A DNA stretch of 64,000 nt from Actinocorallia populi (GCF_002995495.1 NZ_PVZV01000004.1:124001-188000); one strand, 5' to 3'. Counted from the first letter of the stretch, positions 51,413 to 59,715 are shown. The notes: generated from the letters alone by a model not told the origin. Numbers and translations: made by a program.

Positions 51413-51622
51413 CCGGGAAGACCCGCGAACCGGAACTCCGTATAAGAGTCCCCGCGTCGAGGAATCCCGCGAGGCGGGGGCTTGTGAAGGGCTCCCGTGC
51501 CGGGAAGCCCGCAAGGTGAGCCGGGGAGGCCCGTGAGGCGGGACTCCGTAGAGATTTCTCAGGCCGGGGAAGCCCGCGAGCCGGGGGAGGCTCCGTAAGG
51601 CCGGGGAGGACTTCCGCGCAAA
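51413..51622 (+). repeat. Degenerate tandem repeat between tatB and mrp
   Basis: Six imperfect units begin near 51413, 51458, 51500, 51520, 51563 and 51600. The shared core is GCCGGGGAAGCCCGCGAG followed by SCGGG and ACTCCGTA-AAG, with a period of about 20-45 nt. The 306-bp gap between the stops of tatB and mrp contains these and a terminator, and no gene. Each unit can form a small CCCG/CGGG hairpin. Confidence 0.6.
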
Positions 51623-51659
51623 GAAGATCCCGCGCCCCCCAGGGGGACGCGGGATCTTC
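51623..51659. terminator. Bidirectional terminator between tatB and mrp
   Basis: GAAGATCCCGCG and CGCGGGATCTTC form a perfect 12-bp stem; the loop contains a further CCCCC/GGGGG pairing. It sits between convergent genes, right after the repeat array. Confidence 0.85.
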
Positions 51660-51690
51660 GCGTTCGGCCGCCGCTCGTGCGGCGGACGGG

Positions 51691-52827
51691 TCAGCGGCCG
51701 GCCGGGGTGACGCTCAGCTGGCGGCCGAGGAGGCCGCGGCTGCGACCCGCCAGGTTCTCGGCGATCTTGCGCAGCTCGGCGGCGGCGGGGGCGTCCGGGT
51801 CGGACAGGACCAGGGGCTTGCCGGCGTCGCCGCCCTCGCGCAGGCGGGTGTCCAGCGGGACCTGGCCCAGCAGCGGCACCCGGGCGCCGAGGGTCCTGGT
51901 GAGCTCGTCGGCCACGGTCTGGCCGCCGCCCTCACCGAAGATGTACTGCTTCTCGCCGCAGTGGTCGCACAGGTGGTACGACATGTTCTCGATGACGCCC
52001 GCCACCTGCTGGTGGGTCTGCGCGGCGATCGCGCCGGCCCGCTCGGCGACCTCGGCGGCGGCCTGCTGCGGGGTGGTGACCACCAGGATGTCCGCGGACG
52101 GCAGCAGCTGGGCCACGGAGATGGCGATGTCGCCGGTGCCGGGCGGCAGGTCCATCAGCAGGATGTCCAGGTCGCCCCAGTAGACGTCGGCGAGGAACTG
52201 CTGCAGCGCGCGGTGCAGCATCGGGCCGCGCCACACCACCGGCTGGTTGCCCGCGGTGAACATGCCGACCGAGATCACCTTCACGTCGTGCGCCGACGGA
52301 GGCATGATCATGTCCTCGACCTTGGTGGGCCGGCCTTCCACGCCCAGCATGCGGGGGACGGAGTGGCCGTAGATGTCGGCGTCCACCACGCCGACCTTGC
52401 GGCCGAGGGCGGCGAAGGCCGCGGCGAGGTTGACCGTGACGGAGGACTTGCCGACGCCGCCCTTGCCGCTGGCCACCGCGTAGACCTTGGTCAGCGAGCT
52501 GGGCTTGGCGAACGGGATCTCCTTGGCGGGCTGGCCGCCGCGCAGGGTGTTCTGCAGCTCCTTGCGCTGCTCGTCGCTCATGACGTCCAGCTCCACCCGG
52601 ACCGCCGGCGCGCCGGCGCGGGTGACCGCCTCGGTCACCTCCTTGGTGATCCGGTCGCGCATCGGGCAGCCGGCCACGGTCAGGTAGACGCCCACGGTGA
52701 CCGCGCCGTCCGGGGCGATGTCGATGTTCTTGACCATGCCGAGATCGGTGATCGGACGGCGGATCTCCGGGTCGTTGACCGTGGCGAGCGCCGCGGTCAC
52801 CTGCTCGGTCGTCAAAGGGGAGGCCAT
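51691..52827 (-). CDS. mrp: Mrp/NBP35-family iron-sulfur cluster carrier ATPase
   Basis: A 378-residue ApbC/Mrp protein. An N-terminal DUF59/MIP18-like domain (DPEIRRPITDLGMVKNI) precedes the P-loop ATPase with the deviant Walker A SGKGGVGKSS, LMDLPPGTGD and the CDHCG pair that binds an Fe-S cluster between dimer subunits. It carries Fe-S clusters to apoproteins. The start at 52827 is chosen because TACCAT lies 7 nt upstream on the minus strand; the ATG at 52836 overlaps that box. Confidence 0.93.
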   Translation of the reverse strand: MASPLTTEQVTAALATVNDPEIRRPITDLGMVKNIDIAPDGAVTVGVYLTVAGCPMRDRITKEVTEAVTRAGAPAVRVELDVMSDEQRKELQNTLRGGQPAKEIPFAKPSSLTKVYAVASGKGGVGKSSVTVNLAAAFAALGRKVGVVDADIYGHSVPRMLGVEGRPTKVEDMIMPPSAHDVKVISVGMFTAGNQPVVWRGPMLHRALQQFLADVYWGDLDILLMDLPPGTGDIAISVAQLLPSADILVVTTPQQAAAEVAERAGAIAAQTHQQVAGVIENMSYHLCDHCGEKQYIFGEGGGQTVADELTRTLGARVPLLGQVPLDTRLREGGDAGKPLVLSDPDAPAAAELRKIAENLAGRSRGLLGRQLSVTPAGR

Positions 52828-52840
52828 GGTCCCCATGGTA
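52828..52840 (-). promoter_or_regulatory. Leaderless-type -10 box of mrp
   Basis: Read on the minus strand, TACCAT (52840-52835) is followed by 7 nt and the ATG at 52827. Confidence 0.45.
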
Positions 52841-52953
52841 TGGAACGTTCAGGCCCACGGCGAACGCGGGGTTGGTAGATCCTTCGCGCTCGGGGGGCGG
52901 GCAACGTTTCGGAAACATCGGCGAAGTGAATCACCCCGGAAGACCTGGCGTTT

Positions 52954-52966
52954 TACGATCGTTTGC
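52954..52966 (+). promoter_or_regulatory. Leaderless-type -10 box of the MarR gene
   Basis: TACGAT at 52954-52959, then exactly 7 nt, then the GTG at 52967. No ribosome site is present. Confidence 0.45.
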
Positions 52967-53452
52967 GTGACTGACGTGAGTGCTCTCCCCGGAGTGACGA
53001 TCTCGCCCGAAGAGCTTGCGGTCTGGCGTGTCCTCCTGCGGGCGCAGGTCCGGATCTCCCGCCACCTCCACCAGGACCTGCTGGCCGAGCACGACCTCGC
53101 ACTCGGCTCCTACGACGTGCTCCAGCACCTGGCCGAGCAGCCGGACGGAAGGCTGCGCATGAACGACCTGGCCGACCGCGTCCTGCTGTCGCGCAGCGGC
53201 CTCACCCGGCTGGTCGACCGGCTGCAGCGCGACGGGCTGGTCCGCCGCGAGACCTGCACCAGCGACGCGCGGGGGCTGTTCGCCGTGCTGACCCTGCAGG
53301 GCAGGGAACGGCTGCAGAAGGCCACCGCCACCTACCACCGCGGCATCCGCGAGCACCTGCTGGGCCGGCTCGACGCCGCGGAGAAGAGCCAGTTCACGGC
53401 GCTGCTGCACAAGCTCTCCCAGGACGATCAGCCGGTGGCGCTGTCGGCCTGA
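52967..53452 (+). CDS. MarR-family transcriptional regulator
   Basis: A 161-residue winged-helix protein: HQDLLAEHDLALGSYDVLQH is the dimer/first-helix region, MNDLADRVLLSRSGLTRLVD the recognition HTH, and RDGLVRRETCTSDARGLFAV the wing. The single Cys (ETCTSD) lies in the wing. Its target is unknown; it is convergent with the DUF1003 gene, whose 3' end overlaps it by 25 bp, and divergent from mrp. Confidence 0.9.
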   Translation: MTDVSALPGVTISPEELAVWRVLLRAQVRISRHLHQDLLAEHDLALGSYDVLQHLAEQPDGRLRMNDLADRVLLSRSGLTRLVDRLQRDGLVRRETCTSDARGLFAVLTLQGRERLQKATATYHRGIREHLLGRLDAAEKSQFTALLHKLSQDDQPVALSA

Positions 53453-53964
53453 GGCCGCCCCGGGCCGTCCGGCCTGCCGGGCTCGCCGTCCCGGCCGGTC
53501 TCCAGCTCCCGCAGCAGCTGCTGCAGCTCCGAGCGCAGGAAGTCGCGGGTGGCCACCTCGCCGAGGGCCATGCGCAGCCCGGCGATCTCCCGGGTCAGGT
53601 ACTCGGTGTCGGCGATGGTGCGCTCGGTCTGCCTGCGGTCCTGCTCGTACTGCACCCGGTCCCGGTCGTCCTGCCGGTTCTGCGCCAGCAGGATCAGCGG
53701 GGCGGCGTAGGAGGCCTGCAGCGACAACATCAGGGTCAGGAAGATGAACGGGTAGGGGTCGAACCGCCACGCCGCCGGGGCCAGGAAGTTCCACGACACC
53801 CATGCCACGACGAAGACCGACATGTAGACCAGGAACCGCGCGGTGCCCAGGAAACGGGCGATCCGCTCGGAGATCTCGCCGAAGGACTCGGGGTCGTAGT
53901 GCGGCCGGGGGAAGCGGCGGCGGACCTCGCGGGGCTGGTCCAGGCGTGCGCGGGGAGTGGTCAT
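53428..53964 (-). CDS. DUF1003 membrane protein
   Basis: A 178-residue DUF1003 protein: ISERIARFLGTARFLVYMSV and the second helix FIFLTLMLSLQASYAAPLIL flank the short loop with WNFLAPAAWRFDPYP; QNRQDDRDRVQYEQDRRQTE starts the soluble coiled-coil tail. Function unknown; in many Actinobacteria it pairs with the MgtE-N/CBS gene, as here (ATGA overlap), suggesting a shared role at the membrane. Confidence 0.9.
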   Translation of the reverse strand: MTTPRARLDQPREVRRRFPRPHYDPESFGEISERIARFLGTARFLVYMSVFVVAWVSWNFLAPAAWRFDPYPFIFLTLMLSLQASYAAPLILLAQNRQDDRDRVQYEQDRRQTERTIADTEYLTREIAGLRMALGEVATRDFLRSELQQLLRELETGRDGEPGRPDGPGRPQADSATG

Positions 53965-55277
53965 CGGCCGTCCCGCAGCGACTCGGCCTCGGCGTCGAAG
54001 GGCTCGACGGGCCCGTCCTCGGTGTCCATGACGGTGCCGCGCCAGTCCTCGGGCAGCAGGTGGTCGAGCACGTCGTCGATGGTGACCGCGCCGAGCATGT
54101 GCCCGTCCTCGTCCACGACGGCAGCCGAGACGAGGTTGTAGGTGGCCAGGTAACCGGCCACGGTGTGCAGCGACATCGACGGGCGCAGCGGCGAGAGCGC
54201 CGGGTCGACGATCGCGCCGATCATCGTGGACGGCGGGTCGCGCAGCAGCCGCTGGAAGTGCACGGTGCCCAGGTAGTGGCCGGTCGGCGTCTCGGTGGGC
54301 GGGCGGCAGACGTAGACCTGCGCGGCCAGCGCCGGGTTGAGGTCGGGGTTGCGGATCTGGGCGAGCGCCTCGGCGACCGTGGCGTCGGGCTGGAGGATCA
54401 CCGGCTCGGTGGTCATCAGCCCGCCCGCGGTGTCGTCGGCGTAGCTCAGCAGCCGCCGCACCGGCTCGGCCTCGTCGGGCTCCATCAGGGCCAGCAGCCG
54501 CTCGCGCTGCTCGGGCGGCAGCTCGCCCAGCAGGTCGGCGGCGTCGTCGGGGCCCATCACCTCCAGCACGTCCGCGGCGCGGTCGACGTCGAGCTTGCCG
54601 AGGATCTCCACCTGGTCGTCCTCGGGCAGCTCCTCCAGGATGTCGGCCAGCCGCTCGTCGTCCAGGGCGGCGGCCACCTCGCCGCGGCGCTTGGGCGACA
54701 GCTCGTGGATGACGCTGGCCAGGTCGGCGGGCTTGAGCCGCTCGAAGGCGTTGATCAGCCCGACCGCGCCCTGCTGCTCGGCCGCCACGTGCAGGCCGCT
54801 GATCTCCTCCCAGTCCAGGACCTGCGTCTCGGACCTGCGGCGGCGGACGCCCCCGGCCCGCCGGGGGCGGGCGGGCCGCTGGACCGCCACCTTGGTGACG
54901 CGCCAGTCCCGGCCCCTGACCGGCTCCATGCCGACGTCGATGACGACGTACTCCTCCCCGTCCTCGCCCCTGACGTGGCGGTCGAGCATCTCGGCGATCG
55001 CCAGGGTCTCGGCGGGGCGCTGGGAGAAGCGGCGCATGTTGAGCCGCCCGTTGAAGATGACGGCCTTGGCGTCGAACGTGGTGACCCGGGTGATCGGCAG
55101 GAAGACGGGCCGGCGCGGCGGGACGTCCACCACCAGGCCCAGGACCCGGGGGCGGCCGGTGCCCGACCACAGCGCGACGACCACGTCCCGCACCCGGCCG
55201 ACCTGGTCGCCCGCGGGGTCGAAGACGGCGACCCCGGCGAGACGCGCGATGAACACCCGCGACGGCCCCGAACTCAT
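53961..55277 (-). CDS. MgtE N-terminal/CBS domain protein (no transport domain)
   Basis: A 438-residue cytosolic protein. An N-terminal PRC-barrel-like region (to about 130; FDPAGDQVGRVRDVVVAL) is followed by the MgtE intracellular N domain (repeated helical hairpins, LASVIHELSPKRRGEVAAAL and LADILEELPEDDQVEILG) and two CBS motifs (AGGLMTTEPVILQP and AVVDEDGHMLGAVTIDD). The MgtE membrane domain is absent. It may sense Mg2+ or nucleotides and regulate the DUF1003 partner. The ATG at 55277 follows TAACGT by 7 nt. Confidence 0.88.
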   Translation of the reverse strand: MSSGPSRVFIARLAGVAVFDPAGDQVGRVRDVVVALWSGTGRPRVLGLVVDVPPRRPVFLPITRVTTFDAKAVIFNGRLNMRRFSQRPAETLAIAEMLDRHVRGEDGEEYVVIDVGMEPVRGRDWRVTKVAVQRPARPRRAGGVRRRRSETQVLDWEEISGLHVAAEQQGAVGLINAFERLKPADLASVIHELSPKRRGEVAAALDDERLADILEELPEDDQVEILGKLDVDRAADVLEVMGPDDAADLLGELPPEQRERLLALMEPDEAEPVRRLLSYADDTAGGLMTTEPVILQPDATVAEALAQIRNPDLNPALAAQVYVCRPPTETPTGHYLGTVHFQRLLRDPPSTMIGAIVDPALSPLRPSMSLHTVAGYLATYNLVSAAVVDEDGHMLGAVTIDDVLDHLLPEDWRGTVMDTEDGPVEPFDAEAESLRDGR

Positions 55278-55290
55278 GTCCCTGACGTTA
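55278..55290 (-). promoter_or_regulatory. Leaderless-type -10 box of the MgtE-N/CBS gene
   Basis: On the minus strand TAACGT (55290-55285), then 7 nt, then the ATG at 55277. Confidence 0.45.
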
Positions 55291-55313
55291 CCCAAGATCG
55301 GAGCAGGTCAACG

Positions 55314-55847
55314 TTAAAGGTCGGCTTTGCGACGTTTGCCACCCAGCATGAACGGTTTCCGCGTGGCGTTCACCGCCGGGTTCGGCACCGGGCGCACCGC
55401 GGAGTACGGCTCGTACTCGCCGGGCCCCTCCGGGTACAGGCCGGTGGGGGTGAGCCGCATCAGGTACGCCTCCCTGGCCCAGCGGGGGACCGGGGAGTAG
55501 GGAACGCCCTCCTCCACCGTCTCGTCCGGCTGCGGCCGGGCGTTCAACCGCTCCTTGAACAGCAGCGGCGCGACCTCGTCCCACTCCTCGGTGCCCGAGG
55601 CGACCTCGCCGACCGCGGCCCGCCACGACACCAGCCGGCCGCCCTTGTCCTTGCTGCGCACGATGACGGTGACCCGGTCGGCCTCCGGCAGCCCCGGCAG
55701 CGGCTGCTCACCGGCGCCGCCGGTCAGGACGTAGGCCGCGCCGCCGTGCCACACGTGCCACGCCGGGCGGGGACGGGAGCCGTCGGGCAGGGCGATCCAC
55801 ACCAGACCCGACTTCTTCATCGCCTCGTCCACCAGTGCTTCGGTCAT
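55314..55847 (-). CDS. PPOX-like FMN-binding split-barrel protein (tentative)
   Basis: A 177-residue protein with a beta-rich middle (LVWIALPDG, AYVLTGGAGEQPL, RVTVIVRSKDKGGRLVSW) that resembles the pyridoxamine-phosphate-oxidase-like split barrel of actinobacterial F420/FMN proteins. It ends in a basic tail (LGGKRRKADL). No catalytic residues are identifiable, and the assignment is by overall pattern. It is on the same strand as the MgtE-N/CBS gene, 36 bp upstream of its start, but that gene has its own -10 box. Confidence 0.6.
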   Translation of the reverse strand: MTEALVDEAMKKSGLVWIALPDGSRPRPAWHVWHGGAAYVLTGGAGEQPLPGLPEADRVTVIVRSKDKGGRLVSWRAAVGEVASGTEEWDEVAPLLFKERLNARPQPDETVEEGVPYSPVPRWAREAYLMRLTPTGLYPEGPGEYEPYSAVRPVPNPAVNATRKPFMLGGKRRKADL

Positions 55848-55913
55848 GCGCCCATCATGACGGTCCGGCGCGCCGGAGGAGAACCCGGCTGCCGGTCCTG
55901 ATCACCCGCTCGG

Positions 55914-55926
55914 TAGTCTCCCGGCC
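55914..55926 (+). promoter_or_regulatory. Leaderless-type -10 box of the CitE-like gene
   Basis: TAGTCT at 55914-55919, then exactly 7 nt, then the ATG at 55927. Confidence 0.45.
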
Positions 55927-56865
55927 ATGCAGCGCTCTCGACGCACCACCCTGGCCGTGCCCGGCAGCAACCCGCGCTTCATCGAGAAGGCGCAGGGGCT
56001 CGCCGCCGACGAGATATTCCTGGACCTCGAGGACGCCGTCGCGGTCGACGCCAAGGCCGGCGCGCGCAAGCTCGTCGTGGAGGCGCTGAACCAGGGCGAC
56101 TGGGGGAACAAGGTGCGGGTCGTGCGCGTCAACGCGCTCGACACCGAGTGGACCTACCGCGACGTCATCGAGGTGGTCGAGGGCGCGGGCGAGCGGCTGG
56201 ACTGCGTGATGCTGCCCAAGGTGAGCCGGCCCTCGGACGTGTCGTGGCTGGACACGCTGCTCACCCAGATCGAGCGGGCCAACGGGCTCCCGGCCGGCGG
56301 GATCGGCATCGAGGCGCAGATCGAGGACGCCCGCGGCCTCATCGAGGTGGACGCGATCGCCGCCTCCTCGCCGCGGCTGGAGACCCTCGTCTTCGGTCCG
56401 GGCGACTTCATGGCGTCCATCAACATGAAGACGCTCGTGGTGGGCGAGCAGCCCCCCGGCTACACCGAGGGCGACGCCTACCACTACATCTACATGCGCA
56501 TCCTGATGGCCTGCCGCGCCTACGGCCTGCAGGCCATCGACGGGCCGTACTTCAACGTCCGCGACACCGAGGCGTTCACCCGCGCGGCACGGCGGACGGC
56601 GGCGCTCGGCTACGACGGCAAGTGGGTGCTGCACCCGTCGCAGATCGAGGCGGGCAACGAGGTGTTCTCCCCGGCGCAGGAGGACTACGACCACGCCGAG
56701 CTGATCCTCGAGGCCTACGAGTACTACACGACGGTCGAGAGGCGCGGCGCCGCGATGCTGGGCGACGAGATGATCGACGAGGCGTCGCGGAAGATGGCGC
56801 TGGTCGTCGCCGCCAAGGGCCGGGCGGCGGGCCTCTCCCGCACCCGGCGCTTCGAGGCGCCCTGA
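55927..56865 (+). CDS. HpcH/HpaI-family CoA ester lyase (malyl-CoA lyase/CitE-like)
   Basis: A 312-residue TIM-barrel lyase. LAVPGSNPRFIEKA and IFLDLEDAVAVDAKAGAR supply the substrate-binding and Mg-binding Glu/Asp, RVNALDTEWTYRD the CoA-site Arg, MLPKVSRPSDV the middle strand, and GIEAQIEDARGL and VFGPGDFMASINMK the metal Glu and Asp. The branch resembles malyl-CoA/beta-methylmalyl-CoA lyases and thioesterases. No other citrate-lyase or ethylmalonyl-CoA genes are adjacent, so the pathway is open. Confidence 0.88.
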   Translation: MQRSRRTTLAVPGSNPRFIEKAQGLAADEIFLDLEDAVAVDAKAGARKLVVEALNQGDWGNKVRVVRVNALDTEWTYRDVIEVVEGAGERLDCVMLPKVSRPSDVSWLDTLLTQIERANGLPAGGIGIEAQIEDARGLIEVDAIAASSPRLETLVFGPGDFMASINMKTLVVGEQPPGYTEGDAYHYIYMRILMACRAYGLQAIDGPYFNVRDTEAFTRAARRTAALGYDGKWVLHPSQIEAGNEVFSPAQEDYDHAELILEAYEYYTTVERRGAAMLGDEMIDEASRKMALVVAAKGRAAGLSRTRRFEAP

Positions 56866-56910
56866 GGTCCTGGGGCGGGCTTCCCCGGTTTGGAAGGCGC
56901 TCCGGGTGCG

Positions 56911-56922
56911 TAGGCTCCTCCC
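56911..56922 (+). promoter_or_regulatory. Leaderless-type -10 box of the CPBP gene
   Basis: TAGGCT at 56911-56916, then 6 nt, then the ATG at 56923. Confidence 0.45.
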
Positions 56923-58452
56923 ATGGAGCCGCCATCCGCCACCCCGCCCTCCGGACCGGACGAGCCGGGCAGAGACGAGCCGGCCGAGGCCCCCCGGGAG
57001 GAGCCCCCGGCGCCCTGGCAGCCCCCGGACTCCGGGCGGCCCGACTTCGCTCCGCCGCAGCCCCAGGCGGCCTGGCCCGCCGAGCACACCTACCCGGTGC
57101 GCTCCGCGGAGCAGCCCCCGCCTCCCGCCGGGCCCGCGCCGACCCCGACCGCCCCCGGCTACCTGCTGCCCGGCCAGGTCGCGCCCGGAGCCGGACCCGC
57201 CACCGGGCCGTTCCAGGCCTACCCGGGGTACGCCCCGCAGGGCCCCGGCACGCCGGGGCAGCCCGCACCGCCCGGCTACGAGACCCTGCCGTCCGGCTAC
57301 GCGCCGGGGCAGCCCTACCCCGGGTTTCCGCCCGGCCACGTCCAGGGGCAGCCCGTGCCGCCCGGCTACGGGGCCGTGCCGTCCGGCTACGCGCCCGGAC
57401 AGCCCTACCCCGGGTTCCCGCCCGGTCATCCCGTCCCCGGATCGCCGCCCTACGGGTACGCCGTCCCGCGGCGGTCGAGCGTGGTGCCCGCGCCGCCCGG
57501 CACCCCCTTCCACCAGCAGGACCGCACCGAACGGCACCGCTGGTGGCGGCCGCTGCTGGGGACGGCCGCCCTGCTGGCGGGTGTCTTCTTCCTGGTCATC
57601 GTGGTGTTCGTCGGCTGGATGGTGGGGCACGCCCTGGTCACCGGGGAGCTGCCCGAACCGGCGGCCGAGGGCGACCAGCTCGTCGGCGGTCCGCTGGAGG
57701 ACCTCGCCCTCCAGCTCGTCATGCTCGGCGTGCTGATCCCGCTGGTCCCGCTGGCCGTCTGGATCTTCTCCCGCCGCCCCATGGGCACGGTCATCTCGGT
57801 GCTGGGCCGGATGCGCTGGCGCTGGCTGGGCGCGTGCGCGCTGGCGGCCCTGGTCTACGTGGCGGTCTCCCTGGTGACCGGCATGATCGTGACGGCCGTC
57901 TTCACCGACGACGAGCCCCTGGTGGGGGAGTGGGTGGGCTGGAGCGCCTTCTGGGCCCCGGCCCTGGTGATCCTGCTGCTGGTGCCGTTCCAGTCCAGCG
58001 CCGAGGAGTTCGTCTTCCGCGGCTGGCTGCTGCAGGCGATCGGCGGCTGCACCCTGCGCCGCCCCGACGGCTCCCACCGCAACGCCCTCACCCGCGTCCT
58101 GGGCCGGGCGTTCGGCACGCCGTGGCCCGCCATCCTCATCAGCAGCGCCCTCTTCGTCGCCGGCCACGGCTACCGCACCTGGGCGATGGTCGACATCTTC
58201 CTCTGGGCGGTGGCCTGCGGCTGGCTGGCCGTCAAGACCGGCGGCCTGGAGGCCCCGATCGCCCTGCACGTCCTGAACAACCTGCTGGCCTTCGGCGTCA
58301 CCGCCGCCGCCGGCGACCTCGAGGACTCCCTCCAGCAGGGCGCCGCCCCCTGGTACTACCTCCTGTCCGACATGCCGCCCCTGATCGTCTTCGTCGTTCT
58401 CGTCCTGTGGCTCCGCCGCCGCATGAACATCGCCACCGTGACGCCAGGGTGA
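56923..58452 (+). CDS. CPBP-family (CAAX/Abi) intramembrane protease with proline-rich cytoplasmic tail
   Basis: A 509-residue protein. Residues 1-195 are Pro/Gly/Gln-rich and contain two tandem 30-residue copies beginning PPGYETLPSGY and PPGYGAVPSGY. About seven membrane helices follow. The three CPBP motifs are complete: EExxxR in SAEEFVFRGWLLQ (about 360-372), FxxxH in FVAGHG, and HxxxN in ALHVLNN. Rce1-type members cleave peptide bonds within the membrane; substrates here are unknown. A tandem paralog with all motifs lost follows at 58477. Confidence 0.88.
   Translation: MEPPSATPPSGPDEPGRDEPAEAPREEPPAPWQPPDSGRPDFAPPQPQAAWPAEHTYPVRSAEQPPPPAGPAPTPTAPGYLLPGQVAPGAGPATGPFQAYPGYAPQGPGTPGQPAPPGYETLPSGYAPGQPYPGFPPGHVQGQPVPPGYGAVPSGYAPGQPYPGFPPGHPVPGSPPYGYAVPRRSSVVPAPPGTPFHQQDRTERHRWWRPLLGTAALLAGVFFLVIVVFVGWMVGHALVTGELPEPAAEGDQLVGGPLEDLALQLVMLGVLIPLVPLAVWIFSRRPMGTVISVLGRMRWRWLGACALAALVYVAVSLVTGMIVTAVFTDDEPLVGEWVGWSAFWAPALVILLLVPFQSSAEEFVFRGWLLQAIGGCTLRRPDGSHRNALTRVLGRAFGTPWPAILISSALFVAGHGYRTWAMVDIFLWAVACGWLAVKTGGLEAPIALHVLNNLLAFGVTAAAGDLEDSLQQGAAPWYYLLSDMPPLIVFVVLVLWLRRRMNIATVTPG
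57268..57440 (+). repeat. 90-bp tandem duplication in the CPBP gene
   Basis: Two direct copies start at 57268 and 57358, encoding 30-residue units with the shared stretch PSGYAPGQPYPGFPPGH. The second copy diverges after about 80 bp. It lies entirely within the proline-rich tail. Confidence 0.7.
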
Positions 58453-58463
58453 TCACCGCGGCC

Positions 58464-58476
58464 TAGCCTTCCGTGC
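58464..58476 (+). promoter_or_regulatory. Leaderless-type -10 box of the second CPBP paralog
   Basis: TAGCCT at 58464-58469, then exactly 7 nt, then the ATG at 58477. Confidence 0.45.
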
Positions 58477-59715
58477 ATGCCCCCGTCCCCCGACGATCCC
58501 ACCATCACCCGCAGGGACCTTCCAGGCGACGATCCCACCATCACGCGCAGGGATCCTCCTGGCGCCCTCCGCCCGCGGTTCCTGCCACCGCTCCCGCCCC
58601 CTGCCGCCTCCCCCGCCCCTCCGGCAGGGGGATACCGGTACCCGGTGCCGGGCCCGCCTCTCCAAGGGCACCGGCTCCCGGAGGGCAGGAGACCCTGGAC
58701 CGCGGCGCCCGCGCCGGGCACCCCTTTCCACCAGCAGGGCCGGACGGCGCGGTACAGGTGGTGGCACTCTCCGGTAGGACTGTGCGTGCTGCTCCTCGCC
58801 GCGGTGCCCGCCCTCCTCCTGGCACTGGTGTTCTGGTCGGTGGTGGTCTTCGCGCTGACAGGGAAGCCACCGGAGCCGCTGAAGGCGGAATTCGGCATGG
58901 TGGGGTCGGCGGCGAAGTTCTTCCTGATCAGCGGGTCGCTGCTGCCGGTCGTGCCGTTCGCGGTCTGGGCGGTCTCCCGCCGCCCCATGGGTACGGCGTT
59001 CTCGGTGCTCGGCCGGGTGCGCTGGGGCTGGCTCGGGGTCTGCATGATCCCCGCAGGCGGATACTTCGCCTTCACTTACGGAGTCATCCTGATGGTCAAC
59101 GCCCTCGTGAAGGACGAACCCTTCACGGTGAGATGGGACGGGGGGAAGGAGGACTGGGCTTCCCTGGCCATGATGATGCTGACGGCCTCGGCCTACGTGA
59201 TCTTGATGGAGCTCCTGCGCGGCTGGGTGATCCAGGCCGTCGGCGCGTACACCCTGCAGAGGGCCGACGGCGGCCGCCGCGACGGGTTCGCCGGGGTGGC
59301 GGCCCGCGTGCTCGGGTCCCCGTGGCCCGGGATCGCCGCGACCTGCCTGATGAGCCTGGCCATGCTCGGCTCCGGTGATCCGGCGGAGATGGCCGGTGTC
59401 GTCTTCATGGCGGTCGTGTACGGCTGGCTGATGGTGAAGACCGGCGGAGTGGAGGCCATGATCGCTCTCCAGACGGTGAGCTTCACGGGAATCATGGTCG
59501 TCGTGGCCGTCACGGGCCGGTTCGGCATCGCGGGGGAGGACGAGGACGCCTGGTACCGCATGCTGCCCAACCTGACGGGACTGGTGTTGTTCACCGTCGC
59601 CGTCCTGTGCCTGAGCCGCTTGATGAACGTCGCGACGGTGACGCCGCCGCGGGCGGCGCCGCCGTACGGGACGTATCAGGCCGGGGGGTTGGGGTTCCCC
59701 GCGCCGAAGACCTGA
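58477..59715 (+). CDS. Catalytically inactive CPBP paralog
   Basis: A 412-residue protein similar along its membrane part to the preceding protease (GTPFHQQGRTARYRWW, RRPMGTAFSVLGRVRWGWLG, RGWVIQAVGAYTLQRADGG, KTGGVEAMIAL). All three catalytic motifs are lost: EExxxR reads VILMELLRGW, with no Glu in either required position; FxxxH reads LAMLGSG; HxxxN reads ALQTVSF. The frame is intact, so it looks like a retained pseudo-protease, not a pseudogene. Its N-terminus has two copies of DDPTITRRD followed by L/P-PG. It overlaps the convergent gene by 40 bp. Confidence 0.8.
   Translation: MPPSPDDPTITRRDLPGDDPTITRRDPPGALRPRFLPPLPPPAASPAPPAGGYRYPVPGPPLQGHRLPEGRRPWTAAPAPGTPFHQQGRTARYRWWHSPVGLCVLLLAAVPALLLALVFWSVVVFALTGKPPEPLKAEFGMVGSAAKFFLISGSLLPVVPFAVWAVSRRPMGTAFSVLGRVRWGWLGVCMIPAGGYFAFTYGVILMVNALVKDEPFTVRWDGGKEDWASLAMMMLTASAYVILMELLRGWVIQAVGAYTLQRADGGRRDGFAGVAARVLGSPWPGIAATCLMSLAMLGSGDPAEMAGVVFMAVVYGWLMVKTGGVEAMIALQTVSFTGIMVVVAVTGRFGIAGEDEDAWYRMLPNLTGLVLFTVAVLCLSRLMNVATVTPPRAAPPYGTYQAGGLGFPAPKT
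58492..58563 (+). repeat. 36-bp tandem duplication at the start of the CPBP paralog
   Basis: Two adjacent 36-bp copies begin GACGATCCCACCATCAC at 58492 and 58528, encoding two DDPTITRRD units. Confidence 0.7.

Noticed and set aside
51413-51622. CRISPR array between tatB and mrp
   Set aside because: Units vary in sequence and spacing, and there are no unique spacers of constant length or cas genes.
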